Below are positions 45,303 through 55,728 of a stretch of 64,000 bases of DNA, piece by piece. Below the pieces are notes generated by a model, which saw only the letters and a program-made list of their open reading frames with translations, searched no databases and was not told where the DNA came from. The stretch covers positions 186,001 to 250,000 of the forward strand of contig NZ_JANBVS010000005.1 in assembly GCF_024586915.1 (NCBI RefSeq). The letters are read 5' to 3'. Numbering within the stretch: position 1 is the stretch's first letter; every line of letters begins with the position of its first letter. This stretch comes from Bradyrhizobium sp. SRS-191. Lineage in GTDB: Bacteria; Pseudomonadota; Alphaproteobacteria; Rhizobiales; Xanthobacteraceae. A program made the translations under genes and the position numbers.

Positions 45303-46529
45303 CTACTCCAACCGCTCCACCTTGCGTAGGTCGGGAAACAGCTTCATCCACGCCAGGGCGATCGCGATGGTGCCGAGGCCGCCGATAATGGCGGCGGGCA
45401 TCGCGCCGAACAGAGCGGCGGTCACGCCGCTCTCGAACTGGCCGAGCTGGTTGGAGGCGTTGATGAAGAGGAAATTGACGGCGCCGACACGGCCACGCAT
45501 CTCGTTGGGCGTCGCGAGCTGCACCAGCGAGAAGCGGATCACGACGCTGATCGTGTCGGCGGCGCCGAGGATGGCGAGCGCAACGACCGAGATCCACATC
45601 ACCTGCGAGACCGCGAACACGACCGTCGCCGCACCGAACACGATCACCGCCTGGAACATGCGCAAGCCCACGCGCCGGCGGATGGTGGTGCGCGCCAGCA
45701 CCGCCGTCATAGCGAGCGCGCCGACCGCGGGCGCGGCGCGCAGCACGCCGAGCCCGAACGGCCCGGTCTGGAGAATGTCGCGCGCATAGATCGGCAGCAG
45801 CGCCGTGACGCCGCCGAGCAGCACTGCGAACAGATCGAGCGAGATCGTGCCGAGGATCGCCGGATTGGCGCGAATGAACCGGACGCCGGCGAACAGGTCG
45901 GCATTGCCGCCGTCGCGCCGCTCGGCCGGCACGTCATCCGGCACCTGCATCAGGCCCGTCAGCGCCATGCCCCCGAGCCAGAACAGCATCATGATGCCGT
46001 AGGGCAGCCCAGGCCCCACCGCATAGGCGAAGCCGCCGATCGCGGGGCCCGCGATGGTCGCAAGCTGCGCAGCCCCGCTCGAGAGCGCGCTGGCGCGCTG
46101 CAACGTGCCTGACGGCGCGATCAGCGGCAGCAGGGCTGCGGTCGCCGGGCTCTCGAACGCGCCGGCAATGCCGAGCACGAACACGGCCGCAAACAGCTGG
46201 AATTCGCCGAGCTGACCGGCATAGGCGCCCCAGCACAGATACAGCGCCGTGATTGCCTCGACGAGCTGACAGAGCTGCACCACGCGCTTGCGCCGATAGC
46301 GGTCGGCGGCGCTGCCGGCCACGAAGACCAGCAGCGCGGTCGGCAGAAACTGGATCAGCCCCACCATGCCGAGATCGAAGGCGCGCCCGGTGAGATCGTA
46401 GATCTGCCAGCCGATCGCCACCGCTGCGATCTGGCTCGCGAAGCGCGACAGGCTGCGGGACGACAGGAAGAACAGGAACGCGGCTTGCTTCAGGAGATCC
46501 TGCGCGCCGATCGGGGCGGTGGTCGACAT
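45303..46529 (-). CDS. MFS transporter (EntS-like)
   Basis: A 408-residue transporter with twelve predicted helices. The start reads STTAPIGAQDLLKQAAFLFF and FASQIAAVAIGWQIYDLTG, with the MFS loop motif GSAADRYRRKRVVQL. The segment SPATAALLPLIAP is typical of the MFS_3 enterobactin-exporter-like group. The cargo is not predictable. ATG at 46529 was chosen over the upstream in-frame ATG, which lacks a normal transporter start. It is divergent from nupC, 120 bases away. Confidence 0.9.
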   Translation of the reverse strand: MSTTAPIGAQDLLKQAAFLFFLSSRSLSRFASQIAAVAIGWQIYDLTGRAFDLGMVGLIQFLPTALLVFVAGSAADRYRRKRVVQLCQLVEAITALYLCWGAYAGQLGEFQLFAAVFVLGIAGAFESPATAALLPLIAPSGTLQRASALSSGAAQLATIAGPAIGGFAYAVGPGLPYGIMMLFWLGGMALTGLMQVPDDVPAERRDGGNADLFAGVRFIRANPAILGTISLDLFAVLLGGVTALLPIYARDILQTGPFGLGVLRAAPAVGALAMTAVLARTTIRRRVGLRMFQAVIVFGAATVVFAVSQVMWISVVALAILGAADTISVVIRFSLVQLATPNEMRGRVGAVNFLFINASNQLGQFESGVTAALFGAMPAAIIGGLGTIAIALAWMKLFPDLRKVERLE

Positions 46530-46648
46530 GATGACGCCTTGGGTGACGCAGGCCCATCCGCTTGTCAATCGCAGCTCCGAGCATGGCCGCACGGCATTGC
46601 GCGGGGCTGTTCCGTCGGCTCATAATGATCAGGGGTTCGGGGGATCTG

Positions 46649-47899
46649 ATGCTGCAGCTGCAATCGGCGTTCGGGATCGTGGCGCTGCTCGCGATCGCGT
46701 GGGCGCTCGGCGAGAACCGGCGCGCGGTGTCGCTGAAGCAGGCCGGCCTGGGGCTGGTGGTCACGCTGCTCACTGCGCTCGTGCTGCTCAAGGTGCCGAC
46801 GGTGGCCCGCGCCTTCGGCGCCATCAATGACGCGGTCGGCGCGATCGCCTCAGCGTCGCGGGCCGGCACCTCCTTCGTGTTCGGCTATGTCGGCGGCGGC
46901 GCCCTACCCTTCGACCTCAAGGCGCCCGGCGCCGATTTCGTGCTCGCGTTCCAGGCCCTGCCGATCGTGCTGGTGATGAGCGTACTGACCACGCTGCTGT
47001 TCTATTGGCGCGTGCTGCCGCCGCTGGTGCGCGGGCTCGCCTGGCTGCTGGAGCGCACGCTCGGCGTCGGCGGCGCCGTCGGCCTCTCCACCGCCGCTAA
47101 CGTCTTCCTCGGCATGGTCGAGGCGCCGCTGTTCATTCGTCCCTACCTCGCGCAGATGACGCGCAGCGAGTTGTTCCTGGTGATGACCGGCGGCATGGCC
47201 GGCATCGCCGGCACCGTGCTGGTGCTCTACGCCACGCTGCTTGCGCCGCTCATTCCCGACGCCGCCGCGCATTTCGTCATCGCCTCCGTGCTCGGCGCGC
47301 CGGCCTCGATCCTGATCAGCCTGATCATGGTGCCGGAGACCGCAAAGCAGCTCACCGGCGGCGCGCTCGGGGATCCCGACATGCAGGCCTCCTCGACGAT
47401 GGACGCCATCGTCAAGGGCACCAGCGCCGGGCTCGAGCTGCTGATGAACATCGTCGCGCTGCTGCTGGTGCTGGTCGCGCTGGTGCATCTCGCCAACGCC
47501 ATCCTGTCGCTGCTGCCGGCGGTCGGCGGCGCCGCGATCTCGCTGCAGCGGCTGCTCGGCCTGGTCATGGCGCCGGTGTGCTGGCTGATGGGACTGCCCT
47601 GGCCGGAGGCGGTCACGGCGGGGAGCCTGATGGGCACCAAGACGGTGCTCAACGAGCTGATCGCCTATGTCGAGCTGGCCAAGCTCGACGCCGCGGCGCT
47701 CGATCCGCGCGCGCGGCTGATCATGCTCTACGCGCTCTGCGGCTTCGCCAACTTCGCCAGCCTCGGCATCATGATCGGCGGCCTCGGCACCATGGCCCCG
47801 ACACGGCGCGACGAGATCAATGCACTCGGCTTGAAATCAATAGTCTCGGGAACGCTCACCACCTGCCTGATGGGCGCGATCGTCGGGCTGTTGACATGA
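46649..47899 (+). CDS. nupC: Concentrative nucleoside transporter NupC family
   Basis: A 416-residue CNT-family nucleoside importer. Features include NAVLTALVLLKVPTVARAF-like early helices, the conserved GVGGAVGLSTAANVFLGMVE and APLFIRPYLAQMTRSELF, the second half SLMGTKTVLNELIAYVEL and the end GFANFASLGIMIGGL. Uptake is cation-driven. ATG at 46649, with GGGGGA five bases upstream, gives the normal length. A decayed second copy of its C-terminal part lies at 49614-49763, beyond the TPR gene. Confidence 0.93.
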   Translation: MLQLQSAFGIVALLAIAWALGENRRAVSLKQAGLGLVVTLLTALVLLKVPTVARAFGAINDAVGAIASASRAGTSFVFGYVGGGALPFDLKAPGADFVLAFQALPIVLVMSVLTTLLFYWRVLPPLVRGLAWLLERTLGVGGAVGLSTAANVFLGMVEAPLFIRPYLAQMTRSELFLVMTGGMAGIAGTVLVLYATLLAPLIPDAAAHFVIASVLGAPASILISLIMVPETAKQLTGGALGDPDMQASSTMDAIVKGTSAGLELLMNIVALLLVLVALVHLANAILSLLPAVGGAAISLQRLLGLVMAPVCWLMGLPWPEAVTAGSLMGTKTVLNELIAYVELAKLDAAALDPRARLIMLYALCGFANFASLGIMIGGLGTMAPTRRDEINALGLKSIVSGTLTTCLMGAIVGLLT

Positions 47900-47941
47900 G
47901 CGAACGCTGTTATTCGACAGCCCCTCGCGACACAAACCGGG

Positions 47942-49441
47942 CTACTTCAAACGATCCGGCGGATGGCGGTTCAAATACTCCTTGGCCTGTTCGTTGGACG
48001 GATTGATGGTCAACACAGACTGAAAAACTGCGACCGCCTCACCAGCTTTACCGGCTTGATCCAAAGCGCGCCCGAGATCGATTTGATACTGCTCATTCCC
48101 TTTTTCTAGGTCAGCGGCAATACGGAATTCGGCAACCGCTTCATCGATCTGCCCGACCCGCCTGAGCAGCTCACCCAAATCATAGTGGGCGTCTGACATG
48201 CCGGGGGCAAGCCTTGTCGCTTTCCGATATTCTTCAATCGCCTCCTGGATCTCCCGGTTTTTCTCGAGAACAATAGCCAAATTATAGTAAGCTATTGCGT
48301 AACCCGGATCGCAGCGTATGGCCCTCTTGTATTCCTCTATTCCTTGAGACTTCCTGCCAGACGCGACCAGTGCAAGTCCATAGTTGTTGTGAACGGACGC
48401 GTCGGTCGGGTTTAATCTCACCGCCGCCTTGTGCTCACCAATGGCTTCTTCGGGTCTGTTAGCTCGCCTCAAAAGCCGACCCAGCTGATCGTGAGCGAGA
48501 TAATACGTTGGATCGACCTGAACAGCCGCCTGAGCCTCTTTCAGCGCACCATCCATGTCCTTCGCATCCCGCCGCACATTACTCAAATTCAAATGAGGTG
48601 CAGCAAAATTCGGGTTATGGGCGATAGCAATATTCAACGCTTCAATCGCTGCATCGTCTTTTTTCTGCAGATGAAAGATTGCACCTCTCAAATTGTAAGC
48701 CCACGCAACGTCTTTGCTCGGTGGGTCCTCGGAGACGATCTGTTCGATCAAATCGAGCGCGGCATCCATCTTCTTAGCCGAAGCCAGAGCCAATGCCGCC
48801 AGATAGGGTCGCGTTCTCTTGATCAGCTCAGGAACTGCTGCATTGATAACTTTCTCCGGATCTTCGGCCTCATCCCCATCACTCTCGCTAAAGAACTTCT
48901 GCCCGTTGATCCTGAGTCGGAGCTGAAGCTTGCCTTGGTTGATCACGAATTCACCACCCACCGATTGGGTTCGCGTGCTTCGGAACAACGTTTTCAAGGA
49001 GGACAGAACCGCATCAATGGAGATTCCGACAGTAGGCACGACGATGTCTGGAAGTTCTCCATGAAGCGCGATTTCTATTAGCTCCGCACGCGTCTCTACC
49101 GGGTAGAGGTATCTTAAAATGCCATCGCGCAAGATCCGCGCAGTGACCCCAGACGAATAGCCGCGATCGGCCAGTGCCTTTGGCACAGCAATCTGCTCGA
49201 TGACGATAGCATGTTGCATGAGCCCCTGAACAACGACCAGCACCACCAGAAGAGCAGCAGATGCTGCGAATAACTTCGTGATGATCGCTGAGAAATTCTG
49301 AGAGACATATGAAGCCAGGTCGAACGCTTCGTTCGGACTCTCGCGAGGAGAGATCGGCTCCGACGGCCGCGCTCTCCGAGGTGCGCGAAACAGCTGTCTC
49401 CTACTTCGGGGACCCGGAATGAACGATCGGGAGCTGGACAT
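47942..49441 (-). CDS. TPR-repeat membrane protein
   Basis: A 499-residue protein. A basic N-terminus (PGPRSRRQLFRAPRRAR) precedes one transmembrane helix (LFAASAALLVVLVVVQGLM, about residues 58-76), a 130-residue middle domain, and then about seven TPR repeats with the typical pattern, for example AIAYYNLAIVLEKNREIQEA and AHYDLGELLRRVGQIDEA. The TPRs probably scaffold protein partners. Base composition and codon use are clearly less GC-rich than the neighbours, suggesting transfer. ATG at 49441 has GAGGCGG in front; other in-frame starts are nearby. It lies between nupC and a nupC fragment. Confidence 0.8.
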   Translation of the reverse strand: MSSSRSFIPGPRSRRQLFRAPRRARPSEPISPRESPNEAFDLASYVSQNFSAIITKLFAASAALLVVLVVVQGLMQHAIVIEQIAVPKALADRGYSSGVTARILRDGILRYLYPVETRAELIEIALHGELPDIVVPTVGISIDAVLSSLKTLFRSTRTQSVGGEFVINQGKLQLRLRINGQKFFSESDGDEAEDPEKVINAAVPELIKRTRPYLAALALASAKKMDAALDLIEQIVSEDPPSKDVAWAYNLRGAIFHLQKKDDAAIEALNIAIAHNPNFAAPHLNLSNVRRDAKDMDGALKEAQAAVQVDPTYYLAHDQLGRLLRRANRPEEAIGEHKAAVRLNPTDASVHNNYGLALVASGRKSQGIEEYKRAIRCDPGYAIAYYNLAIVLEKNREIQEAIEEYRKATRLAPGMSDAHYDLGELLRRVGQIDEAVAEFRIAADLEKGNEQYQIDLGRALDQAGKAGEAVAVFQSVLTINPSNEQAKEYLNRHPPDRLK

Positions 49442-49613
49442 GATGCCGCCTCGCTGCATCAATCTTCGAGCATCCTAATCGTGCAACCACATAGTATGCA
49501 ACCTCAGGGTTTTGAGCAAATCAGACGCATCTTCATCTGGACCGGCCAGTTTGAGCACATTCCAACGCCCGGGCGGTCCCGGAGCCGCAGCACGCTTGAA
49601 GGACCGTCCCTTG

Positions 49614-49763
49614 CTCGACGCCCCGACATCGATCCTGATCAGCCTGATCATGGTGCCCGAGACATCGAAGCAGGTGACCGGCGGCGTGCTCGGGCTTACA
49701 TCAATCGTCTCAGGGACGCTCACCATCGGCCCGATGGGCGCGATCGTCGGCCTGTTGAACTGA
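49614..49763 (+). pseudogene. nupC fragment, internally deleted
   Basis: The translation LDAPTSILISLIMVPETSKQ then VTGGVLG matches residues of NupC near 47298-47376, and LTSIVSGTLTIGPMGAIVGL matches the NupC C-terminus, with the 460 bases between missing. It is therefore an in-frame internal deletion of a second nupC copy, diverged by roughly a fifth of bases, and has lost its 5' two-thirds. It overlaps the 3' end of the acyltransferase on the other strand. The bases from 49463 to 49613 show nothing recognisable. Confidence 0.8.
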
Positions 49764-51728
49764 GCCTGATAGCACCGCCTGTGGCAGGATCAGCGGCGCG
49801 ACCTTGCTCATCACATGCGCGGAGCCCTCGGCCGTCAGATGTGCATGATCGAACGACAGCGGCACGTCGCCGACCGTGAGCGGACAGCTGCGCCGCGCGC
49901 ACACGGCGGACAGGATCGAGACGTAGGATAGCCCCTCGCCGCTCGGGAGCGCCGCCTGCATCGCCTGGTCGAGGGCAAAGATGTCCGACCGGACGAAGGC
50001 GGCAGGGTCAGGCTTCACGCCGCGCAATGTGGCGCGGGCCAGCATCGAGGGCAGCCGCGCCCGGAACTGCACGGCTGGACCAAGCAGCACCACCGGAATG
50101 CCGGCCTCGCTCAGGCGCGCCAAGGTCGCGCGGAGGTCGCGCACCATGCCGGCGAAGCGCGGCGGGCGCGCATCCTCGAGCCAGTCCGCGGACATCACGA
50201 CGAGATCGGGCCGGTTCACGGCAAGATAGTCCCGCATCTGCGCGGCGAGCGCGCGGCAGGCCGGCACGCCCTGGGTCTCCGCGTTGAAGGTCGGCATGCA
50301 GGTCGGCTGTGTCGCCTGCATGATGTTGACGGCGTCCGGATCGAGATGAGTCTGGAGGCCGTGATAGTAGTGCGCCGCGAAGCTGTCGCCCCATAGCAGG
50401 ACGTTGGTCTTGCCGGTCACCGGCCGGAGGCAATCCTCCGGCACGCGCCCGTCCGGCGTCGTGAAGCAGCTGCCGTAGCGATAGACCGGCTTCATGTCGT
50501 AGCCGTTGTAGGCGTCGAGGCGCTGGGCCGCGCGGTCGGCGTCCGAGGTCGCGCCGGCGCGCAGCAGGCCCGTCGCGCTGCCGGCAAGCAGCACGATGCT
50601 TGCGAGCGCGGCGAGACCGAAGGCCGCGCGCGGCGTCGCGGCGAGCTGGCGCTGGCGAAACGGCTGCTCGATGAAGCGCCAGGACAGCGTGGCCAAGGCG
50701 ACTGTCAGCCCGAACAGGACCGCCCGCTCCCAGCCGTCGAGCGCCAGGCCAGGCTTGGCGAAGCGCGCAAAGACAAACAGCGGCCAGTGCCAGAGATAGA
50801 GCGAATAGGAGATGCGGCCGACGAACGCCGCGACGCGGAGCGGCGACAGCGGGCTGCGCGGCGCGTTGGCGACACCGACGCCACTCCACAGGAACAACGC
50901 GGCACCGAGGCACGGCGCGAGCGCGTTGAGCCCGGGAAAGCCCGGTCCCGGGCGCAGCGACAGGATCGGGATCGCCATCAGCAGCAGCGAAAGCGCGCGT
51001 GCCGAGCGCTGCGCGAGGCCAGGCCGCGGCGCCGGAAGGCCCGAGACGGCAACGAGACTGCCGAGCAGGAATTCCCAGGCCCGCGGCGGGCTGAGGAAGA
51101 AGGCGCTCGCGGAGGCCCCTCCTTGCATCAGCATGAGGCCAAGCGCGAACGAGGCGGCCGCGAGCAGCAGCAGCGTGAGCGGCAATGCCAGCCGGCGGCC
51201 GCGCGCGATCCGCAACACGCCCCAGACCACGACAGGCAGCACGAGATAGAACTGCTCCTCGACCGCGAGCGACCAGGTGTGCAGCAGCGGCTTCTCCACT
51301 GCGGCGTGGTCGAAATAACCGGACTGCTGCCAGAAGAAGATGTTCGAGCTGAAGGTGACGACGGCGATGGCCGAGCGAAACAGCTCGGCCCGCTCGGAGT
51401 TCAGCAGATCCCAGGATGCCGGGATCGCGGTGAATGCGACCATGACGTAGAGCGCCGGCAGCAGCCGCCGCACGCGCCGTTCATAGAAGCAGGCGAACGA
51501 GAACTGCCCTTTGGCCATCTCCGCAGCGATGATGCCCGTGATCAGATAGCCGGAGATGACGAAGAAGATGTCGACGCCGATGAAGCCGCCGAAGATGGCC
51601 GGCGCCTCGAAGTGGAAGCCGACGACGGCGAGCACCGCGAGGGCGCGCAGCCAGTCGATGTCCTCGCGCTGGGCGGGAGCTGACGCTGCGGATGCGCCGG
51701 CCACACTGGGCTGCGCGGACGCAGGCAT
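49710..51728 (-). CDS. Acyltransferase family 3 with SGNH domain (OafA/YrhL-like)
   Basis: About 672 residues. The membrane part starts with DIDWLRALAVLAVVGFHFEA, carrying the essential His, and GVDIFFVISGYLITGI, then LHTWSLAVEEQFYLVLPVVV; about ten helices follow. A periplasmic SGNH-type domain occupies the C-terminal 270 residues: LLWGDSFAAHYYHGL (nucleophile Ser), and the final SFDHAHLTAEGS (Asp/His). It should O-acetylate a cell-surface glycan. ATG at 51728 is likely; an earlier TTG at 51779 is possible. The last 18 codons run antisense through the nupC fragment, so the C-terminus may be altered. Confidence 0.9.
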   Translation of the reverse strand: MPASAQPSVAGASAASAPAQREDIDWLRALAVLAVVGFHFEAPAIFGGFIGVDIFFVISGYLITGIIAAEMAKGQFSFACFYERRVRRLLPALYVMVAFTAIPASWDLLNSERAELFRSAIAVVTFSSNIFFWQQSGYFDHAAVEKPLLHTWSLAVEEQFYLVLPVVVWGVLRIARGRRLALPLTLLLLAAASFALGLMLMQGGASASAFFLSPPRAWEFLLGSLVAVSGLPAPRPGLAQRSARALSLLLMAIPILSLRPGPGFPGLNALAPCLGAALFLWSGVGVANAPRSPLSPLRVAAFVGRISYSLYLWHWPLFVFARFAKPGLALDGWERAVLFGLTVALATLSWRFIEQPFRQRQLAATPRAAFGLAALASIVLLAGSATGLLRAGATSDADRAAQRLDAYNGYDMKPVYRYGSCFTTPDGRVPEDCLRPVTGKTNVLLWGDSFAAHYYHGLQTHLDPDAVNIMQATQPTCMPTFNAETQGVPACRALAAQMRDYLAVNRPDLVVMSADWLEDARPPRFAGMVRDLRATLARLSEAGIPVVLLGPAVQFRARLPSMLARATLRGVKPDPAAFVRSDIFALDQAMQAALPSGEGLSYVSILSAVCARRSCPLTVGDVPLSFDHAHLTAEGSAHVMSKVAPLILPQAVLSGSVQQADDRAHRADGERP

Positions 51729-51932
51729 CCGTGGCGCGCGCTTGGACTTGGGAGCGTATTGAACGACGAAGGACGGCAAGGGAACGGATACGCCTTACAC
51801 AAGCCCGCGCCGAACACGGCACTCCGCATCCGCCGCCGGCCCGTCCGTCCCTATCACGCGAGACTGGACGTCAACACACACGCGCGAGATCGCCGCCTCG
51901 CGCGCGAATGTTTCCATCCGTTTCTGTCGGCT

Positions 51933-52538
51933 TTAGGTCGTAAGTTCGACGGTTTTGAAGTCGGCCGGCAGGATCACCTCGAGCAGCTCGACGTCGTCGG
52001 AATAGTCGAGGATCATGTGCCGGATCTTCGGCGGCTGCGTCCAGCAGCTGCCCTCCTTCATCAAGGTCTCGCCGACGCCTTCGAGATAGCTCTTCACCCA
52101 GCCCTTGAGCACGTAGACCATCTGGAAGTCGACGGCATGGGTGTGCAGCTTCGAGACCTCCTGCGGATTGCACGGCGGCAGCATGCGGATGACATGCGCC
52201 CGCGCCAGCCCGTGAGTCGCAGCCGCAATGCCGAGGTCGCGGTACTGCGCATAGGTGCGCAGGCCGTCGGCCTTGAAGTCCGCTTCGTTCAGATGGCTGA
52301 TCGCGATCTTCTGCCTTGGCCGCTTCGGCGCCGGCATGGTGCGGCCCTTGCTGACGAGCGCCTTGCGCGCTGAGGGCGGAGCAGCCCTGCCCGGCTTGGC
52401 GGCCGTCTTGGTCGGCGGCTTGGCACTGATCGCAGCCCCGGCTTTCGCCGTTGCCTTGCTGCTCTTGCTGGTTTTCATCGCCGCGGCCTTGGCAGCGGCG
52501 CGTGATGCTGGCTTGGTCGTGCGGCTCTTCCTGGCCAT
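51933..52538 (-). CDS. Cupin protein with histone-like Lys/Ala-rich tail
   Basis: A 201-residue protein. The N-terminal 75 residues are low-complexity and rich in Lys, Ala, Pro and Thr, for example ARKSRTTKPASRAAAKAAA and KPPTKTAAKPGRAAPPSAR, like histone H1 or AlgP tails. The C-terminal 120 residues are a cupin with KLHTHAVDFQMVYVLKGW and metal ligands in that segment plus LEVILPADF. The tail may bind DNA, but this is inference. An alternative start at MPAPKRPRQK would give the cupin alone. The AGGGAGAGCACC site before 52538 supports the long form. Confidence 0.8.
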   Translation of the reverse strand: MARKSRTTKPASRAAAKAAAMKTSKSSKATAKAGAAISAKPPTKTAAKPGRAAPPSARKALVSKGRTMPAPKRPRQKIAISHLNEADFKADGLRTYAQYRDLGIAAATHGLARAHVIRMLPPCNPQEVSKLHTHAVDFQMVYVLKGWVKSYLEGVGETLMKEGSCWTQPPKIRHMILDYSDDVELLEVILPADFKTVELTT

Positions 52539-52613
52539 GGTGCTCTCCCTGCGAGTCCTCGCCGTGAGAGTAGCACAGATTGGAAGAGCCCAGCTGCTGC
52601 TCCAACAGAGGAC

Positions 52614-52651
52614 GTCATTCCGGGGCGTGCGAAGCACGAGCCCGGAATGAC
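52614..52651. repeat. GTCATTCCGGGGC inverted repeat, short form
   Basis: GTCATTCCGGGGCGTGCGAA with inverted partner CACGAGCCCGGAATGAC forms a 38-base hairpin. Between the cupin start and the usg stop. Confidence 0.8.
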
Positions 52652-52672
52652 ACCGGTGATGGGGCTATCAGC

Positions 52673-52957
52673 TCAATGCAGCCGGAACACGCCGTCCACG
52701 GCGCGCAGCTCGGCCGGCTTGATCAGCTTGGAATGCGCCACCGTGACCGAGTGCAGCGGCCCCTCGATCTTCTCCTCCCAGAACGCCAGGAAGTCGTGCA
52801 GCGCGGGGAATTTCGGAAACAGGTCGTAGTTCTGCCAGACATAGGTCTGCAGCAGCGAGCGATGGTCCGGCATCCGATACAGGATCTGCGCGGTCGTCAG
52901 CCCATAACCCAGCACCTGTTTCCGAAAGTCCTCGGAAACCTCACCCCTCGAACCCAT
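52673..52957 (-). CDS. usg: Usg family protein
   Basis: A 94-residue protein matching the Usg family, with QVLGYGLTTAQILYRMPDHR, LLQTYVWQNYDLFPKFP and the end VAHSKLIKPAELRAVDG. Family members are small cytoplasmic proteins of unknown role, first noted beside trp genes in other bacteria. ATG at 52957 has a near-perfect GGAGGTT six bases upstream, deciding between this and an upstream frame extension. The groESL control region begins upstream on the other strand. Confidence 0.92.
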   Translation of the reverse strand: MGSRGEVSEDFRKQVLGYGLTTAQILYRMPDHRSLLQTYVWQNYDLFPKFPALHDFLAFWEEKIEGPLHSVTVAHSKLIKPAELRAVDGVFRLH

Positions 52958-53225
52958 GCCAACCTCCGTTTCTGGAGCGCACGTCCGTGTGGCCAACCGG
53001 GATGGAGCCACCCGGCAAAGATGCGCTCACTGCAAAAGAAATGTGACGCATGTCTTCAATCCATCTCAAGCCTAAATGTTTAACGGCCTGTTGAAAAATG
53101 CTGCATTAGCAGCGACTTAGCCCGGGTGCTAATACGGGGTTTCGCGTTTCGTTCCGCTCGTGTTAACGCTATCGGAACGCTTTGGCAGAGCGCGCAGTTG
53201 ACTGCTAATTTTTCTGCTACAAGGC

Positions 53226-53254
53226 CTTGCCCGGCTGGAAACTCTCCCCTAAAT
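53226..53254 (+). promoter_or_regulatory. Candidate sigma-32 (RpoH) promoter of groESL
   Basis: CTTGCC (53226-53231), a 14-base spacer and CCCCTAAAT (53246-53254) resemble the heat-shock consensus CTTGAA/C - CCCCATNT. It lies about 85 bases before the groES start, directly ahead of the inverted repeat described as CIRCE. Confidence 0.42.
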
Positions 53255-53266
53255 CCAGCCCGCGTG

Positions 53267-53293
53267 CTGGCACTCGCCGGCAACGACTGCCAA
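53267..53293 (+). promoter_or_regulatory. CIRCE-like HrcA operator before groES
   Basis: CTGGCACTC-N9-GACTGCCAA closely follows the CIRCE layout TTAGCACTC-N9-GAGTGCTAA, with the nine-base spacer exact and arms differing at three positions or fewer each. It lies 44 bases before the groES start and would overlap the transcript start, so HrcA could repress there. No hrcA gene is in the window. Confidence 0.65.
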
Positions 53294-53337
53294 ATCTCCA
53301 GAAACTGACAATCGCTTCAATTGCTTAGGAGGACTGT

Positions 53338-53652
53338 ATGGCTTTCCGTCCGCTTCACGACCGCGTCGTGGTCAAGCGCATCGACGCCGAAGAGAAGACC
53401 GCTGGCGGCATCATCATTCCCGACTCGGCCAAGGAAAAGCCCTCGCAGGGCGAAGTGATCGCGGTGGGCCCGGGCGCTCGCGACGAGAGCGGCAAGCTGG
53501 TCCCGCTCGACGTCCAGGTCGGTGATCGCGTGCTGTTCGGCAAGTGGTCGGGCACCGAGGTCAAGATCGACGGCCAGGAGCTGCTGATCATGAAGGAAAG
53601 CGACATCATGGGCGTCATCACCGACGCCGGCGCCAAGAAGAAGGCCGCCTGA
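53338..53652 (+). CDS. groES: Co-chaperonin GroES
   Basis: A 104-residue GroES. The start [20 protein letters not shown], the mobile loop [19 protein letters not shown] and the dome loop are all normal. It caps GroEL in protein folding. A strong GGAGG seven bases upstream fixes the start. The groEL gene follows 89 bases later, giving the standard groESL operon. Confidence 0.98.
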   Translation: MAFRPLHDRVVVKRIDAEEKTAGGIIIPDSAKEKPSQGEVIAVGPGARDESGKLVPLDVQVGDRVLFGKWSGTEVKIDGQELLIMKESDIMGVITDAGAKKKAA

Positions 53653-53711
53653 TCCAAGCTCGCACACCGCTCACCCCTGAGGAGCGCCTGCGGGCGCCCG
53701 CCTGAGGGTGA

Positions 53712-55382
<1,671 letters not shown>

Positions 55383-55406
55383 GTCCGGCTTCCATCTGAT
55401 AGTTGC

Positions 55407-55434
55407 AAAACCCCGGCAGCGATGCCGGGGTTTT
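55407..55434 (+). terminator. Rho-independent terminator of groESL
   Basis: AAAACCCCGGCA and TGCCGGGGTTTT form a 12-base inverted stem with a four-base loop, ending in TTTTCGTTTG. It begins 25 bases after the groEL stop. Confidence 0.9.
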
Positions 55435-55568
55435 CGTTTGTGCAGGGATTCGCCGGCTTGCGCTCAACATGAGCAGTGCGTCGCCCGGATGAGCGCGGCG
55501 ACATCCGGGGTCTCACGAGCTGTGTCGATGAACTCGCACGTCGCTTCGCTGATCCGGGCTACGGACTT

Positions 55569-55728
55569 GTGGGGTGGGCACAAAGGCGCATGGCACGCCG
55601 CGTGCTCGTGGCACACCGTCGCGCGCCGTGCCCACCGTTGTGCTGCGAGTTCGCTGCCGATGGTGGGCACGGCGCCCCCGCGGTTCTCGCCTGTGGAGAC
55701 AGCACGGCAGCGCCTTTGCCCACCCTAC
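55569..55728. repeat. GTAGGGTGGGCAAA palindromic repeat, copy 8
   Basis: The left arm is slightly changed (GTGGGGTGGGCACAAAGGCG); the right arm, GCGCCTTTGCCCACCCTACC, is intact. Inner GTGCCCACC and GGTGGGCAC are present. The right end provides the stop codon of the LysR gene. Confidence 0.83.
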
